In this document: in pieces, positions 32,747 through 40,807 of the stretch | How the letters are laid out: every line of letters begins with the position of its first letter | Numbering within the stretch: position 1 is the first letter of the stretch | DNA from: Alcanivorax jadensis T9 | GTDB lineage: Bacteria; Pseudomonadota; Gammaproteobacteria; Pseudomonadales; Alcanivoracaceae | DNA length: 64,000 bases | Assembly (NCBI RefSeq): GCF_000756655.1 | Contig: NZ_ARXU01000003.1 | Location: 186,001-250,000, forward strand | Direction of reading: 5' to 3' | The notes under the pieces: model-generated | What the model was told of the DNA's origin: nothing | The model's database searches: none | The model's input: only the letters and a program-made list of their open reading frames with translations | Made by a program: the position numbers and the translations under genes

Positions 32747-33669
32747 TCCGCTTGCCAAAGCCGATCCGGTTCGTGCCCCAGAAACCGGGGGCGGCGTTGC
32801 CTGGCCGCATAGGGTTGTACGCAGGCGTTGTCACGCCGGTTGAACACGAAGAACACATTGCTGCGCGGGTCTGGTGACATGTTGGCGTTGGAGCCGTGCA
32901 GGGTGTTGCAGTCGAACAGCAGCAGGCTGCCAGCCGGGCCGGTGGGGGCGTCGATACCATGGCGGTTGATCATGGCTGCCAGCGCCTGCTCCGAGGGGAC
33001 GCCGATCTGCTGGGTTTTCAGTGATTGCTTGTGATGTTCATCCGGTGTGGGGCCCACACAGGGAATAAAGTGCTTGTGAGAGCCGGGGATCAGCATCAGC
33101 GGCCCGTTGAAGGAGTGATTATCCGTCAGGATGATGGAGGCGCTTACCGCATGCATGGCCGGCATGCCGTCTTCCGCATGCCAGGTTTCAAAATCCGAAT
33201 GCCAGTTGAACCCCTTGCCCTTGAAGCCGGGTTTGTAGTTGATCCGGGACTGGTGCACATAGTGGCCGCCACCGAGAATCTGCTCCACCCGTTGGGTCAG
33301 TCGCGGATCGCGGGCCAGATGTTGAAAGGCCCGGTGCAGGAAATGCACGGCAAACACGGACCGGATCTCATGGCTATCCGGCTCGGTGATAGTGAACGGC
33401 TTGCCCCGGTAGTCCTCACGATTGAGCAGCTCACTCATGGCCTCGGTCAGAGAGGCCACCTCCTCAGGCGGTAGAAAACCGGGCTCGAAAAGAAAGCCGT
33501 TTTCCTCGAAAAGATTCAGCTGTTGTTCGGTCAGTGGGCCGGGCAAGTGGCGGCCTTTGACCGTATTCTCCCGGCGCGCGTGCCAGGGGTGTTCCGGTTG
33601 CTGGTGCAGCCGGGTGGGGTAGGGGTCGGCCTGTATCGGGGCCGGGCAAGTCAGGTTCTGCGCTGACAT
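32737..33669 (-). CDS. ectD: Ectoine hydroxylase (EctD), 2-oxoglutarate/Fe(II) dioxygenase
   Basis: 310 residues. The EctD signature FNWHSDFETWHAEDGMP at 154-170 holds iron ligands H157 and D159; the third is H258 in DCNTLHGSN. It hydroxylates ectoine to 5-hydroxyectoine, a compatible solute for salt and heat stress. No ectABC genes are in the window, so the ectoine supply must come from elsewhere or from uptake. The ATG at 33669 has GGAGGTGA ahead of it. The stop codon is within a repeat arm. Confidence 0.9.
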   Translation of the reverse strand: MSAQNLTCPAPIQADPYPTRLHQQPEHPWHARRENTVKGRHLPGPLTEQQLNLFEENGFLFEPGFLPPEEVASLTEAMSELLNREDYRGKPFTITEPDSHEIRSVFAVHFLHRAFQHLARDPRLTQRVEQILGGGHYVHQSRINYKPGFKGKGFNWHSDFETWHAEDGMPAMHAVSASIILTDNHSFNGPLMLIPGSHKHFIPCVGPTPDEHHKQSLKTQQIGVPSEQALAAMINRHGIDAPTGPAGSLLLFDCNTLHGSNANMSPDPRSNVFFVFNRRDNACVQPYAARQRRPRFLGHEPDRLWQADDS

Positions 33670-34043
33670 CAAATCACCTCCGCGATCTAATCCACCGTTC
33701 AGAAACCGCCTTGCTAAAAGGCGTTCAGTGTCATCATCTCCTGTTGGCGACCTGGGCACTCGAACAGCCGCCATCGGGCCAGACGGCAAAAAAAATGACG
33801 CAGTGCATCAAGTCGAGTCTGTTGCTCAAATAATCCGGCAAGCAGAAAGGCCGGGGTGCGTGAAGATAAGGGTTATAACGGGAGTTTCAACCCTTGTGTG
33901 GGAAGTTGTCGGGCAATAGCGTTGTCCGTATTGCACATGGTTAACTCACCCTGCCTGGCCCGGGCGATGCGTTTCGTCTCAACGTGGAGATAGCAGTTGG
34001 CGAACGCCATGTCTAAGTCCATATCCGCCAGCATGCTTATCAA
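33670..34043. other. Gene-free stretch of about 370 bp
   Basis: Upstream of ectD and downstream of the DUF899 gene. A 63-codon forward frame (33728-33919) lacks a ribosome site and a recognisable product. Apart from the expected ectD promoter region nothing is seen. Confidence 0.4.
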
Positions 34044-34712
34044 CTAGTAGTCATCGTGCATACGCCACCATTGGTAGGGCTCGCTTTGTGGCCAGCCACC
34101 GGGCGAATCTTCCCACTGTTCCTGGCGGCCGTACGGGGTGATATCCAGCAGCCGGAAATGGGTATCGAACAGTTCTCCGCCACGGTCGGTACTGAAGTAG
34201 GTGCGGTAGACCAGGTTGTCGTCGTCGCGAATAAACACGTTGATGGCAAACCCCTTGCCGGCGCCGAACGCATCCGCGAAACGACGCTGATGGTCGGTAT
34301 ACCAGGGCGCCTGCCAGTGCATACGCTTTTGCAGTGCCAGGATCTCGTGTTGCGGTGCCGGGGAGGTGAACACGAACGTCGTATCCCTGGCGTTGACGTG
34401 GGCAAGATTGTGGCCAATGTTGTCCATCACCATTGAGCAACCCTCAAAGGGGGTGGCGCCGGGCTTGAGCATTGCGCAATAGACAATCAGTTGCCGGCGT
34501 CCCTCAAACAGATCCACCAGACCCACCTCACCATGCGGCCCGGTGAAGGTGTAGTTTTCTTCCACGGGCACCATCGGTAACCGACGGCGTTCGGCAGCCA
34601 GCTCGTCCTGCATTCGGGTCAATGCCTTCTCCCTGTCAAGCAGGGCCTGTAGAGACGCTTCCCACTCATTGTGGGAGGTGGTTTTTGGTAGTGCCGTTTT
34701 TTTCGAGGTCAT
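34044..34712 (-). CDS. DUF899 family thioredoxin-like protein
   Basis: 222 residues. The stretch EENYTFTGPHGEVGLVDLFEGRRQLIVYCAM, then GCSMVMDNIGHNLAHVNARDTTFVFTSPAP, is typical of DUF899, a thioredoxin-fold family lacking the CxxC pair. The function is unknown. GAGG precedes the ATG. It stands alone between ectD and alkB, same strand as both. Confidence 0.82.
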   Translation of the reverse strand: MTSKKTALPKTTSHNEWEASLQALLDREKALTRMQDELAAERRRLPMVPVEENYTFTGPHGEVGLVDLFEGRRQLIVYCAMLKPGATPFEGCSMVMDNIGHNLAHVNARDTTFVFTSPAPQHEILALQKRMHWQAPWYTDHQRRFADAFGAGKGFAINVFIRDDDNLVYRTYFSTDRGGELFDTHFRLLDITPYGRQEQWEDSPGGWPQSEPYQWWRMHDDY

Positions 34713-34920
34713 GAGTGCGACTCCTTTTGTTCCGGGTGGTCTACTTCATGATCGAATGTGCCGCGTCGATTTCGACAAGATCCTGACTCTGGCAGTGTAG
34801 GCATTTGGCGTGGCCGGTCAAAGGGCGCTACCGTGTTGAAAAAAGGCGTTAATGCTTTTCGAAGGGAGGGGAAAGCGGTGGCAATGTGTCGGTAAAAAAC
34901 CGGACTGTGATGCAGTGCGA

Positions 34921-34957
34921 AAACACCGGTGAGCGGCGCAAGGCCACTCACCGGTAC
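34921..34957 (-). terminator. Rho-independent terminator after alkB
   Basis: On the minus strand, ACCGGTGAGTGGC pairs with GCCGCTCACCGGT, followed by GTTTTCG. The hairpin begins about 6 bp after the alkB stop codon. Confidence 0.75.
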
Positions 34958-34962
34958 CGAAA

Positions 34963-36111
34963 TCAGGCAATATTGTTGATGCGCGGGCCTTCGCGGAACA
35001 GCTGATCCAGCTCGCCTTGGTAGTAGGCTTCCACCCGCGGGTTCATCACGGCTTTCCACAATGGCGGCACCATGGCCAGCAACATCATGGCGGAATAACC
35101 AGCTGGCAGTTGCGGGCTCTCGTCATAGTGGCGCAGCACCTGGTAACGACGCTTGGCATAGGCGTGGTGGTCGCTGTGGCGTTGTAGTTGGAACAGCACC
35201 AAATTGGTCACAAGGAAATTCGAGTTCCAGCTGTGTGCCGGGGTGACCCGTTCATAGCGACCGGTCTGCAGTTGGCGACGATGCAGGCCGTAGTGTTCGA
35301 TGTAGTTGACGATCTCCAGCGCCAGAGCCGCAAAGAAACTCTGGCCGACAAAAAACAGCACTCCTTGCCAACCCCACAGGACACCGAAGGCTACCGCAAA
35401 CAGGAAGGAGATGCCGTACCACCAAATCAGCTCGTTATGAATGCTGATGTTGTTCTTGCCCTTGCGTTCCAGGTACTGCTTTTCCAGTTTCCACGCATTC
35501 TTGAAATTGCGCACAAACGCCTTGGGCAGAAAATCATACAGAGACTGGTTATAGCGGCTGGAAGACGCATCATCCGGGGTGGACACATGCACATGGTGAC
35601 CACGCACATGCTCCACCTTGAAGCCGCCGTAGGTCACCGACGACAACAACAGGCCGCCCATCCAGTTTTCCACCTTGGGGTCCTTGTGAATCAGCTCGTG
35701 ACCCAGGTTGATAGCGATCATGCCGCCAAGCAGGCCGATGGACATGATCCAGCCGAGCATGCCGGCCGAGGAATAGTCATTGCTGACGAACACATGGCCG
35801 GCATAGAACAACAGGCCCAGCCAGGCCACGGCCAGCAGCAGGGGCAGGGAGCGGTAGCTCTTGTCCTGGGACAGTTCGGGGACCTGTTTTTCTTCATCCG
35901 GGTTCACCGGGTCCTTGCCGACCAGGTAATCCACCACCGGCACCAGAATGAAGAACACCGCCAGAATCATCCAGGCCCAGAGATTCTGGGTACCCTGCTC
36001 ACGACCCACCAGCGCGGAAAACGGCACCATGGGAAGAAAGAGCATCCAGCAGGCCAGGTAGCCCCATTTTTTCAAACGCAACAAGGTATCAGGATTGATT
36101 TTTTCCAACAT
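34963..36111 (-). CDS. alkB: Alkane 1-monooxygenase (AlkB-type membrane di-iron hydroxylase)
   Basis: 382 residues with about six membrane segments. Histidine boxes: HELIH 138-142, EHVRGHH 167-173, LQRHSDHHA 309-317, plus the alkane-hydroxylase motif NYIEHYG 269-275. It oxidises the terminal carbon of n-alkanes using O2 and electrons from rubredoxin; rubA/rubB lie at 8.5 kb. Box 1 is HELIH rather than the usual HELGH, and box 2 EHVRGHH rather than EHNRGHH, so this is not a canonical GPo1-type AlkB and chain-length range is open. 71 bp downstream of the solute-binding gene. Confidence 0.9.
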   Translation of the reverse strand: MLEKINPDTLLRLKKWGYLACWMLFLPMVPFSALVGREQGTQNLWAWMILAVFFILVPVVDYLVGKDPVNPDEEKQVPELSQDKSYRSLPLLLAVAWLGLLFYAGHVFVSNDYSSAGMLGWIMSIGLLGGMIAINLGHELIHKDPKVENWMGGLLLSSVTYGGFKVEHVRGHHVHVSTPDDASSSRYNQSLYDFLPKAFVRNFKNAWKLEKQYLERKGKNNISIHNELIWWYGISFLFAVAFGVLWGWQGVLFFVGQSFFAALALEIVNYIEHYGLHRRQLQTGRYERVTPAHSWNSNFLVTNLVLFQLQRHSDHHAYAKRRYQVLRHYDESPQLPAGYSAMMLLAMVPPLWKAVMNPRVEAYYQGELDQLFREGPRINNIA

Positions 36112-36182
36112 GATAATGCCTCGCATAATGCTGTGCAGATCACTGCAAGATGACGTTGAAAGAAAAGAAATAATCGATCAGA

Positions 36183-37202
36183 TCATTCGACGGGATTGAC
36201 GCATTCCGCTCGGGACGGATTGCCCTTGCAGCGCACCTTGCGCAGCAGGCTCATCATGTCCTTGTTGTAAACGCCCTGGTTGGCCAGATCGATACGGGCC
36301 TGGCGAAACATTTCGTCGTAACGAGTAGTTTCTTCATCAGAAATATTGATCCACCACTTTTCATTCACTTCGCCGTCGGCGTTGTTGATGATGCGCATGG
36401 CACGATCAAACTGGCCGGCCAGATACTTGCGGGATTGATCGGCAAAATCTGCGGGGAAAAGATCCTTGCGAAGAATCAGCTGTGCACTCAATTGGCCGAG
36501 CACCAGATCAATGATGCCGCCGTCCGGCTGCATGCCCTTGTACAGTTCCAGGGCGGAATAACCGAAGATGGGAGCGAAGCAGGTATCCACGGAACCGTTG
36601 TTGAAACGGGTGGAGAAGTTGGTGATATCCGACATCACCGGTGACATGCCCACACGCTTGGCCATGTTCGCCTCGGCCACATCGTATTCCAGCACCGCAA
36701 TGGATTTTCCCGCCAGTTCTTCCACCGTATCGATGCTGTTGTCCTTCACGAACAGATAGGCTGCGCCCATGGGTACCAGGCCGCCAAACTCATAGGGGCC
36801 GGACACCAGATGTGGGTTTACCTTGGGGTTACCGCTGGCCAGGATCGTCACCACCATGCGCATAGCATCGTAGTCGGGGATGGCGCCGATGGAATCCATG
36901 CTGCCGGTATAGCTGATGAACTGACGGCCACGGATGCCGGTAAGCAGGGCGCCATCGCATTGCTTCGCCTTCAAATCTTCGGCGGCAATTTTCTCGTCGG
37001 TATAGGGCTTCAATTCAATGTCCACGCCCCAGCCGAGCGCGGCGGTCTTGAAATCCTTCATGATGCCGTAGAAATCACCGTTGGCACCGACCAGATCGAA
37101 AACGCAGAGTGTGCGTTTGTTGCCAATGCTGGCGTGAGTGCTGTTGGCGAAAAGGACCGTGGAAACCACGAGAAAAATAATAAATTGTTTTGCATATCGC
37201 AT
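36183..37202 (-). CDS. Putative periplasmic solute-binding protein (DUF6091-like)
   Basis: 339 residues. Signal peptide cut near STHA. The fold resembles TRAP/phosphonate-type binding proteins: an N-terminal KRTLCVFDLVGANGDFYGIM strand, GIRGRQFISYTGSMDSIGA, and the later VEELAGKSIAVLEYDVAE hinge. The C-terminal CKGNPSRAEC could form a disulfide. It precedes alkB on the same strand and likely shares its transcript, so a role in sensing or delivering hydrocarbons is plausible but unproven. GGGAGAA is ahead of the ATG. Confidence 0.7.
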   Translation of the reverse strand: MRYAKQFIIFLVVSTVLFANSTHASIGNKRTLCVFDLVGANGDFYGIMKDFKTAALGWGVDIELKPYTDEKIAAEDLKAKQCDGALLTGIRGRQFISYTGSMDSIGAIPDYDAMRMVVTILASGNPKVNPHLVSGPYEFGGLVPMGAAYLFVKDNSIDTVEELAGKSIAVLEYDVAEANMAKRVGMSPVMSDITNFSTRFNNGSVDTCFAPIFGYSALELYKGMQPDGGIIDLVLGQLSAQLILRKDLFPADFADQSRKYLAGQFDRAMRIINNADGEVNEKWWINISDEETTRYDEMFRQARIDLANQGVYNKDMMSLLRKVRCKGNPSRAECVNPVE

Positions 37203-37335
37203 GATGTTCTCCCTGATGAAAGGCAGCCAATACGTAAGGTTTTATTGTGCTTTGTTACCTTCCTGTACCGTTGTCGTGCTCGGGGTTTGAGCAGTGGAGA
37301 TCGATGCTAGATATGCGACCGGTGCTGGGGTAGGT

Positions 37336-37347
37336 TGTCTGTAGACA
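37336..37347. promoter_or_regulatory. Small palindrome in the alkB-regulator divergent promoter region
   Basis: TGTCTGTAGACA is an interrupted palindrome about 134 bp upstream of the solute-binding/alkB ATG and 48 bp before the AraC gene. It could be an operator; no independent support. Confidence 0.25.
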
Positions 37348-37394
37348 GATGGGGGTCATTTTTTGACAATGCGAATTTTCGGATCTTGCCAGCC

Positions 37395-38411
37395 ATGAAC
37401 CAGCCGATGGAATGGGCACTGTCCATCAACTATCTCCGCCAGGTGGCAGACCAGCTCACGGAGATGGGGATCGACGTTGCTCCCTGGTTGGCTTCCCATG
37501 AGCTGTCGCTGGCCGATCTTGAACAGGCCGATACCAGCGTTCCCTGGGAGGTGGTCCGAGCCCTGTTTCTGGAAGCGGAAGCGATCACCGGAGAATCCGC
37601 CCTGGGTCTGATGGTGGGCGAGCGGCTGCGCATCAATAATCATGGCATGGTCGGCTATGCAGCCATGAACAGTGGTTCTGTCCGCCAGGTGGTGGAATTA
37701 CTGGAGCGGTTTATTCCCCTGCGTATCAACCTGGTCATGGTCAGCCATCAGGTGGAGGGCAACTACCTGAATCTGCAGATACGGGAATTGCTGCCGCTGG
37801 GTGAGCTGGGGCCCTTCCTGCTCGGGGCCGTGGTGGTGGCGGTAAAGAACGTGCTCGACTTCATTACCCTGGGCAACTGTCAGGTAGCTGAGGCCAGCTT
37901 TACCTTTGACGAAGCCTTCGACCGGGAACTGGTCCGCTCCCTGTTCCGCTGCCCGGTACGCTACAACCAGAACTGGACCGGCCTGTCCCTGCCGCTGGAA
38001 GTGGTGGACCAGCCCCTGAGAACCGCCGACCCTGCCGCCTTCGAACATGCGGAAAAACTCTGCGAACGGGAATTGCAGAACCTGGTATCGGATGCGTCCG
38101 TATCAGCACGGGTGCGCCGACTGATGCTGGCCAAACAGGTGAACTTTCCCTCACTCACCGTCACCGCCCGCATCCTGCACATGACCCCGCGAACCCTGCA
38201 CCGCCGGTTGCTGGATGAAGGCACCTCGTTCCAGGAAATCCTCGACGAAGTCCGCCACTCCCTGGCCATGGAATACCTGAAAAGCCAGCACATGACCATT
38301 CAGGAACTGGCCTACACCCTGGGCTACGGCGACACCGCCAACTTCCGCCGGGCGTTCAAGCGCTGGACCGGCGTGGCGCCATCGTTTTTTCGGGAGGGGA
38401 ATGAAATCTGA
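37395..38411 (+). CDS. AraC-family regulator adjacent to alkB
   Basis: 338 residues. N-terminal arabinose-binding-like sensing domain (about 20-200, with TGESALGLMVGERL and HGMVGYAAMNSG) and C-terminal AraC helix-turn-helix (FPSLTVTARILHMTPRTLHR, TIQELAYTLGYGDTANFRRAFKRWTG). This OruR/ArgR-like layout with an Arabinose_bd domain is common among regulators of fatty acid and alkane genes. Divergent from the solute-binding/alkB unit, so it probably controls it. The ATG at 37395 is chosen since upstream codons do not resemble the family. Confidence 0.87.
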   Translation: MNQPMEWALSINYLRQVADQLTEMGIDVAPWLASHELSLADLEQADTSVPWEVVRALFLEAEAITGESALGLMVGERLRINNHGMVGYAAMNSGSVRQVVELLERFIPLRINLVMVSHQVEGNYLNLQIRELLPLGELGPFLLGAVVVAVKNVLDFITLGNCQVAEASFTFDEAFDRELVRSLFRCPVRYNQNWTGLSLPLEVVDQPLRTADPAAFEHAEKLCERELQNLVSDASVSARVRRLMLAKQVNFPSLTVTARILHMTPRTLHRRLLDEGTSFQEILDEVRHSLAMEYLKSQHMTIQELAYTLGYGDTANFRRAFKRWTGVAPSFFREGNEI

Positions 38412-38419
38412 TGAAACAG

Positions 38420-39040
38420 TCAGGCGCGTTTTCTGGCCACAATAAAGGCAGACAGGCTGTCCGGCTGCCATTCATAGTTGATATCAAAACCAGCCCGAGC
38501 CAGCATGGCGAACAACTCGTCCCTGCCGAAGCGACTGACATGGGGCGCAAAACCAAGCGCCTGCATTAACGGGATAAGCAGTCGCCAGTGCAGCTTCATA
38601 TCGGCGGCAAGTACCGTGTTGGCAACGAAAATACCGCCGGGTTTCAGCAGGCTGCTGACTCGGCCGATGGCGGCGTCGGGGTCTTTCAGCAGATGCAAGA
38701 TATTCAATCCCAGCACGGAATCAAAACTCCCGGGGGCCAGCGGTAGGCTGTCCAGCGTGCCCTGCTGGAAGCGGATATTGCCAATGCCGGCATCAGCAGC
38801 TTTGGCTTGCGCGATCTCCAGCATATTTTTGGAAATATCCGTGGCAAGAATGTCCCGCACATAAGGCGCATGGAGGATGGCTGTGCCGCCAGTACCACAA
38901 CCGAATTCCAATACAGACCAATCCGGTTGGAAGTAATCCCGGGTGATGGCCAGTTTTTTCTGGTAGCTGGCTTCGTCCCGAATCGGGCTTTTGGCATAGC
39001 GGGCGGCGGCCTTGTCCCAGAAGGTTTCCGCGCTTTTCAT
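38420..39040 (-). CDS. Class I SAM-dependent methyltransferase
   Basis: 206 residues. Motif I VLEFGCGTGGTA near residue 43, then ILATDISKNMLEIAQ and LPLAPGSFDSVLGLNILHLL, all standard for Methyltransf_11. Substrate unknown. Separated by 12 bp from the acyltransferase start-proximal gene upstream on the same strand, so the two may form an operon. It is convergent with the AraC gene. Confidence 0.85.
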   Translation of the reverse strand: MKSAETFWDKAAARYAKSPIRDEASYQKKLAITRDYFQPDWSVLEFGCGTGGTAILHAPYVRDILATDISKNMLEIAQAKAADAGIGNIRFQQGTLDSLPLAPGSFDSVLGLNILHLLKDPDAAIGRVSSLLKPGGIFVANTVLAADMKLHWRLLIPLMQALGFAPHVSRFGRDELFAMLARAGFDINYEWQPDSLSAFIVARKRA

Positions 39041-39052
39041 TGGTTGTGTCCT

Positions 39053-39754
39053 TCAGGTGCGGGCATGGTCCGACAGCATTTCCTGCAAACGGCGCTCCAG
39101 CGCGGCATGAAAGGCATCAACGGCATTTGGGTCATCGTCGCTACAATCGCCGGGCGGTGACATTGGTGCATTCAGGTAATGAACCAGTTTGGCGGGCCTG
39201 GGAATGGGGGTGCCGTATTTGCCAAGGATAAGCGGGGCGGCCAGTCTGTAGCGGTTGTACACCCAGTCGGTCACCGGGTTCGCAACCACATGATAAATGT
39301 CGTCCGCCGCCGGGCAGGCGGAAAGCACCACCGGCGCGCCGGTACGCATGGCCAGGCGTGCAAACCCTTTTCGGTCACGGATATTCAGCTGGTACTTCTG
39401 GCTACTGGGCCGCAGCGCTTCACGCATGCCCCCCGGCGCCACCAACACCAGCTCGCCATCGCGCAACAGACTTTCCGCGTTGTGCTGTGAACCCTCAACG
39501 AAACCGTAGGCGGATGCCAGATCGCGGACCACCGGAATCTTGAAGATATAGCGATCACCCAGCAGCCACACATCACGACCCAGGCGTTCCCTGACGGCGG
39601 TAGCCAGCAGGCCGCTGTCATAGGTGGCCAGGGAATGGTTTACCACAATCAGTGCAGGGCCACTGGCCGGGATGTGCTCCAGGCCTTCGACGCGGTGCTC
39701 GTGATAGCGGGCGGCGCGGTTCATGACGGTGTCTGCGATATTGATGATGTTCAT
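39053..39754 (-). CDS. Phospholipid/glycerol acyltransferase-like protein
   Basis: 233 residues. The motif I equivalent is VVNHSLATYDSGLLATAV (NHx5D in place of the usual NHx4D/HPHG), and motif III is LVAPGGMREALR, the PGG.RE form seen in diacylglycerol-acyltransferase-like and lysophospholipid acyltransferase proteins. It may acylate a lipid intermediate. The methyltransferase gene follows 12 bp downstream. Spacing of the catalytic motif is slightly unusual, which lowers certainty of activity. Confidence 0.72.
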   Translation of the reverse strand: MNIINIADTVMNRAARYHEHRVEGLEHIPASGPALIVVNHSLATYDSGLLATAVRERLGRDVWLLGDRYIFKIPVVRDLASAYGFVEGSQHNAESLLRDGELVLVAPGGMREALRPSSQKYQLNIRDRKGFARLAMRTGAPVVLSACPAADDIYHVVANPVTDWVYNRYRLAAPLILGKYGTPIPRPAKLVHYLNAPMSPPGDCSDDDPNAVDAFHAALERRLQEMLSDHART

Positions 39755-39817
39755 GGTGTTGGGCCGTTTCGAGTCTGTGTTCTCAAAGGGTGCCTACTTT
39801 TCTCGAGTAACTCGGGA

Positions 39818-39935
39818 AATTAACGCCGCGCTCAGCCGCGGAAAATTTGGGGCGATTTATGCGCAATAATGGGCGCGCAGCGACCGCGCATAAAATGCAC
39901 AAAGTTGGCCGTAGGCCTGCAGCGCTTTGTTAGCT
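39818..39935 (-). other. attC recombination site of an integron-type gene cassette
   Basis: On the minus strand: R'' AGCTAAC, then GCGCTGCAG; about 90 bp later CTGAGCGC and R' GTTAATT. The L'' and L' arms pair (GCGCTGCAG with CTGAGCGC) with one unpaired G, the extrahelical base typical of attC. An inner perfect stem TTTATGCGC/GCGCATAAA (39857-39893) completes a folded attC. R'' overlaps the stop codon of the cassette gene. No integrase gene is in the window. Confidence 0.78.
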
Positions 39936-40510
39936 ATTCGTTCTCGGAGCCCTTTACAAGCCTCACGTACTGAGGGCCATCATTTAAGGTGTAACACCCC
40001 GACCAACCATCAGTAAAATTAGTTGCGAGGGAAAAACCACCACAGATTGTACTTGACCAGAATGCAGCATCGGTAGGCGTATCAGGGAAAAGAGCTGTAT
40101 TAGTAGTTGGAGCCATAAATTCACCTAAGCATTGACCTCCTTCACCATAGCTCAATGTAGATTTCTCTCCAGAAGTACACTCAACCAGTGAAGCCAGTTC
40201 AGTTGCCGTTGGCAGCCTCCACTCATCCACTTTATATCCGTATCTCTTAAATAAAGATCCGGTCTCCATTGCCATGTCTATTTTCTTGGCGCTTCCTACA
40301 CATTTTGAATTTTTGTATTGCTGACCCAGTGCGCACCTTTTCCAAACGACATTGAATTTTTTATCGAGCACCGTTCCATTTTCTCCAACTATGAAGCGGT
40401 AACCTTCCGCAGACTGGGAATTACTACCAAAAAACGCAGTCAAGAATATTGTAAATACAACTTTTTCGAAGAATGATTTCATAATTTCTATGGGTAGCAC
40501 TTATAGCTAA
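39824..40510 (-). mobile_element. Isolated integron gene cassette (about 690 bp)
   Basis: The cassette starts at GTTAGCT (minus strand, 40511-40505) and ends at G^TTAATT of attC. Its first bases TTAGCT are the exact complement of R'' (AGCTAAC), as required for a cassette that circularised with its own attC. It carries one gene with lower G+C than its surroundings. Confidence 0.7.
39934..40482 (-). CDS. Secreted DUF1566 (Lcl C-terminal)-type protein, integron cassette gene
   Basis: 182 residues. Signal peptide MKSFFEKVVFTIFLTAFFGSNSQSA. The mature part has VLDKKFNVVWKRCALGQ and the DUF1566 signature DEWRLPTATELASLVE, AAFWSST, and the closing PQYVRLVKG, with several cysteines. DUF1566 domains are found on secreted and surface proteins; the role is unknown. 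Base composition is visibly more A+T-rich than neighbours. The stop TAG overlaps the attC core, a compactness typical of cassettes. Confidence 0.78.
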   Translation of the reverse strand: MKSFFEKVVFTIFLTAFFGSNSQSAEGYRFIVGENGTVLDKKFNVVWKRCALGQQYKNSKCVGSAKKIDMAMETGSLFKRYGYKVDEWRLPTATELASLVECTSGEKSTLSYGEGGQCLGEFMAPTTNTALFPDTPTDAAFWSSTICGGFSLATNFTDGWSGCYTLNDGPQYVRLVKGSENE

Positions 40511-40660
40511 CAGCGTATTAATTAGAACGTTCCGCATAACTCGGTTCCTTATAATTCTGGAACCTTGCTCCGCTAAACAGAAATAAAATCCTGCCATAAC
40601 AATGGGTTGAGATGCTATGGCCAATCTCTTACACGGAGTTATAAGGAGCGTTCTATATAA
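40505..40660 (-). other. Further attC-like inverted repeats upstream of the cassette
   Basis: On the minus strand GTTATAT (40659-40653), TTATAACTC (from 40644), and CCGAGTTATGC (40534-40540) form a 110-bp unit with paired ends GAACGCTCCTTATAACTC / GAGTTATGCGGAACGTTC. It fits a cassette that carries an attC but no gene, or a decayed attC. Inner hairpins GGTTCC..GGAACC and CCATA..TATGG are present. No open frame in this 325-bp gap. Confidence 0.5.
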
Positions 40661-40757
40661 CTCCTGAATGGCATTCTCATAGCTGATGACAGCAAGGTGT
40701 TTGATTATAAAGAAGATTCTAAAGGTCGAAGTGAGTAGGCGAGGCCTTTCCGCTGAA

Positions 40758-40790
40758 AACAAAAAAGCCCGCACTAGGCGGGCTTTTTTG
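40758..40790. terminator. Bidirectional rho-independent terminator
   Basis: ACAAAAAAGCCCGC and GCGGGCTTTTTTG with a short loop. It lies 18 bp after the stop codon of the desaturase-like gene (minus strand) and insulates it from the cassette. Confidence 0.88.
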
Positions 40791-40807
40791 TGGGCAAGTC
40801 GTCACCA

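Noticed and set aside
33728-33919. A 63-residue forward frame upstream of ectD
   Set aside because: No ribosome site or recognisable product; it lies in the presumed ectD promoter region.
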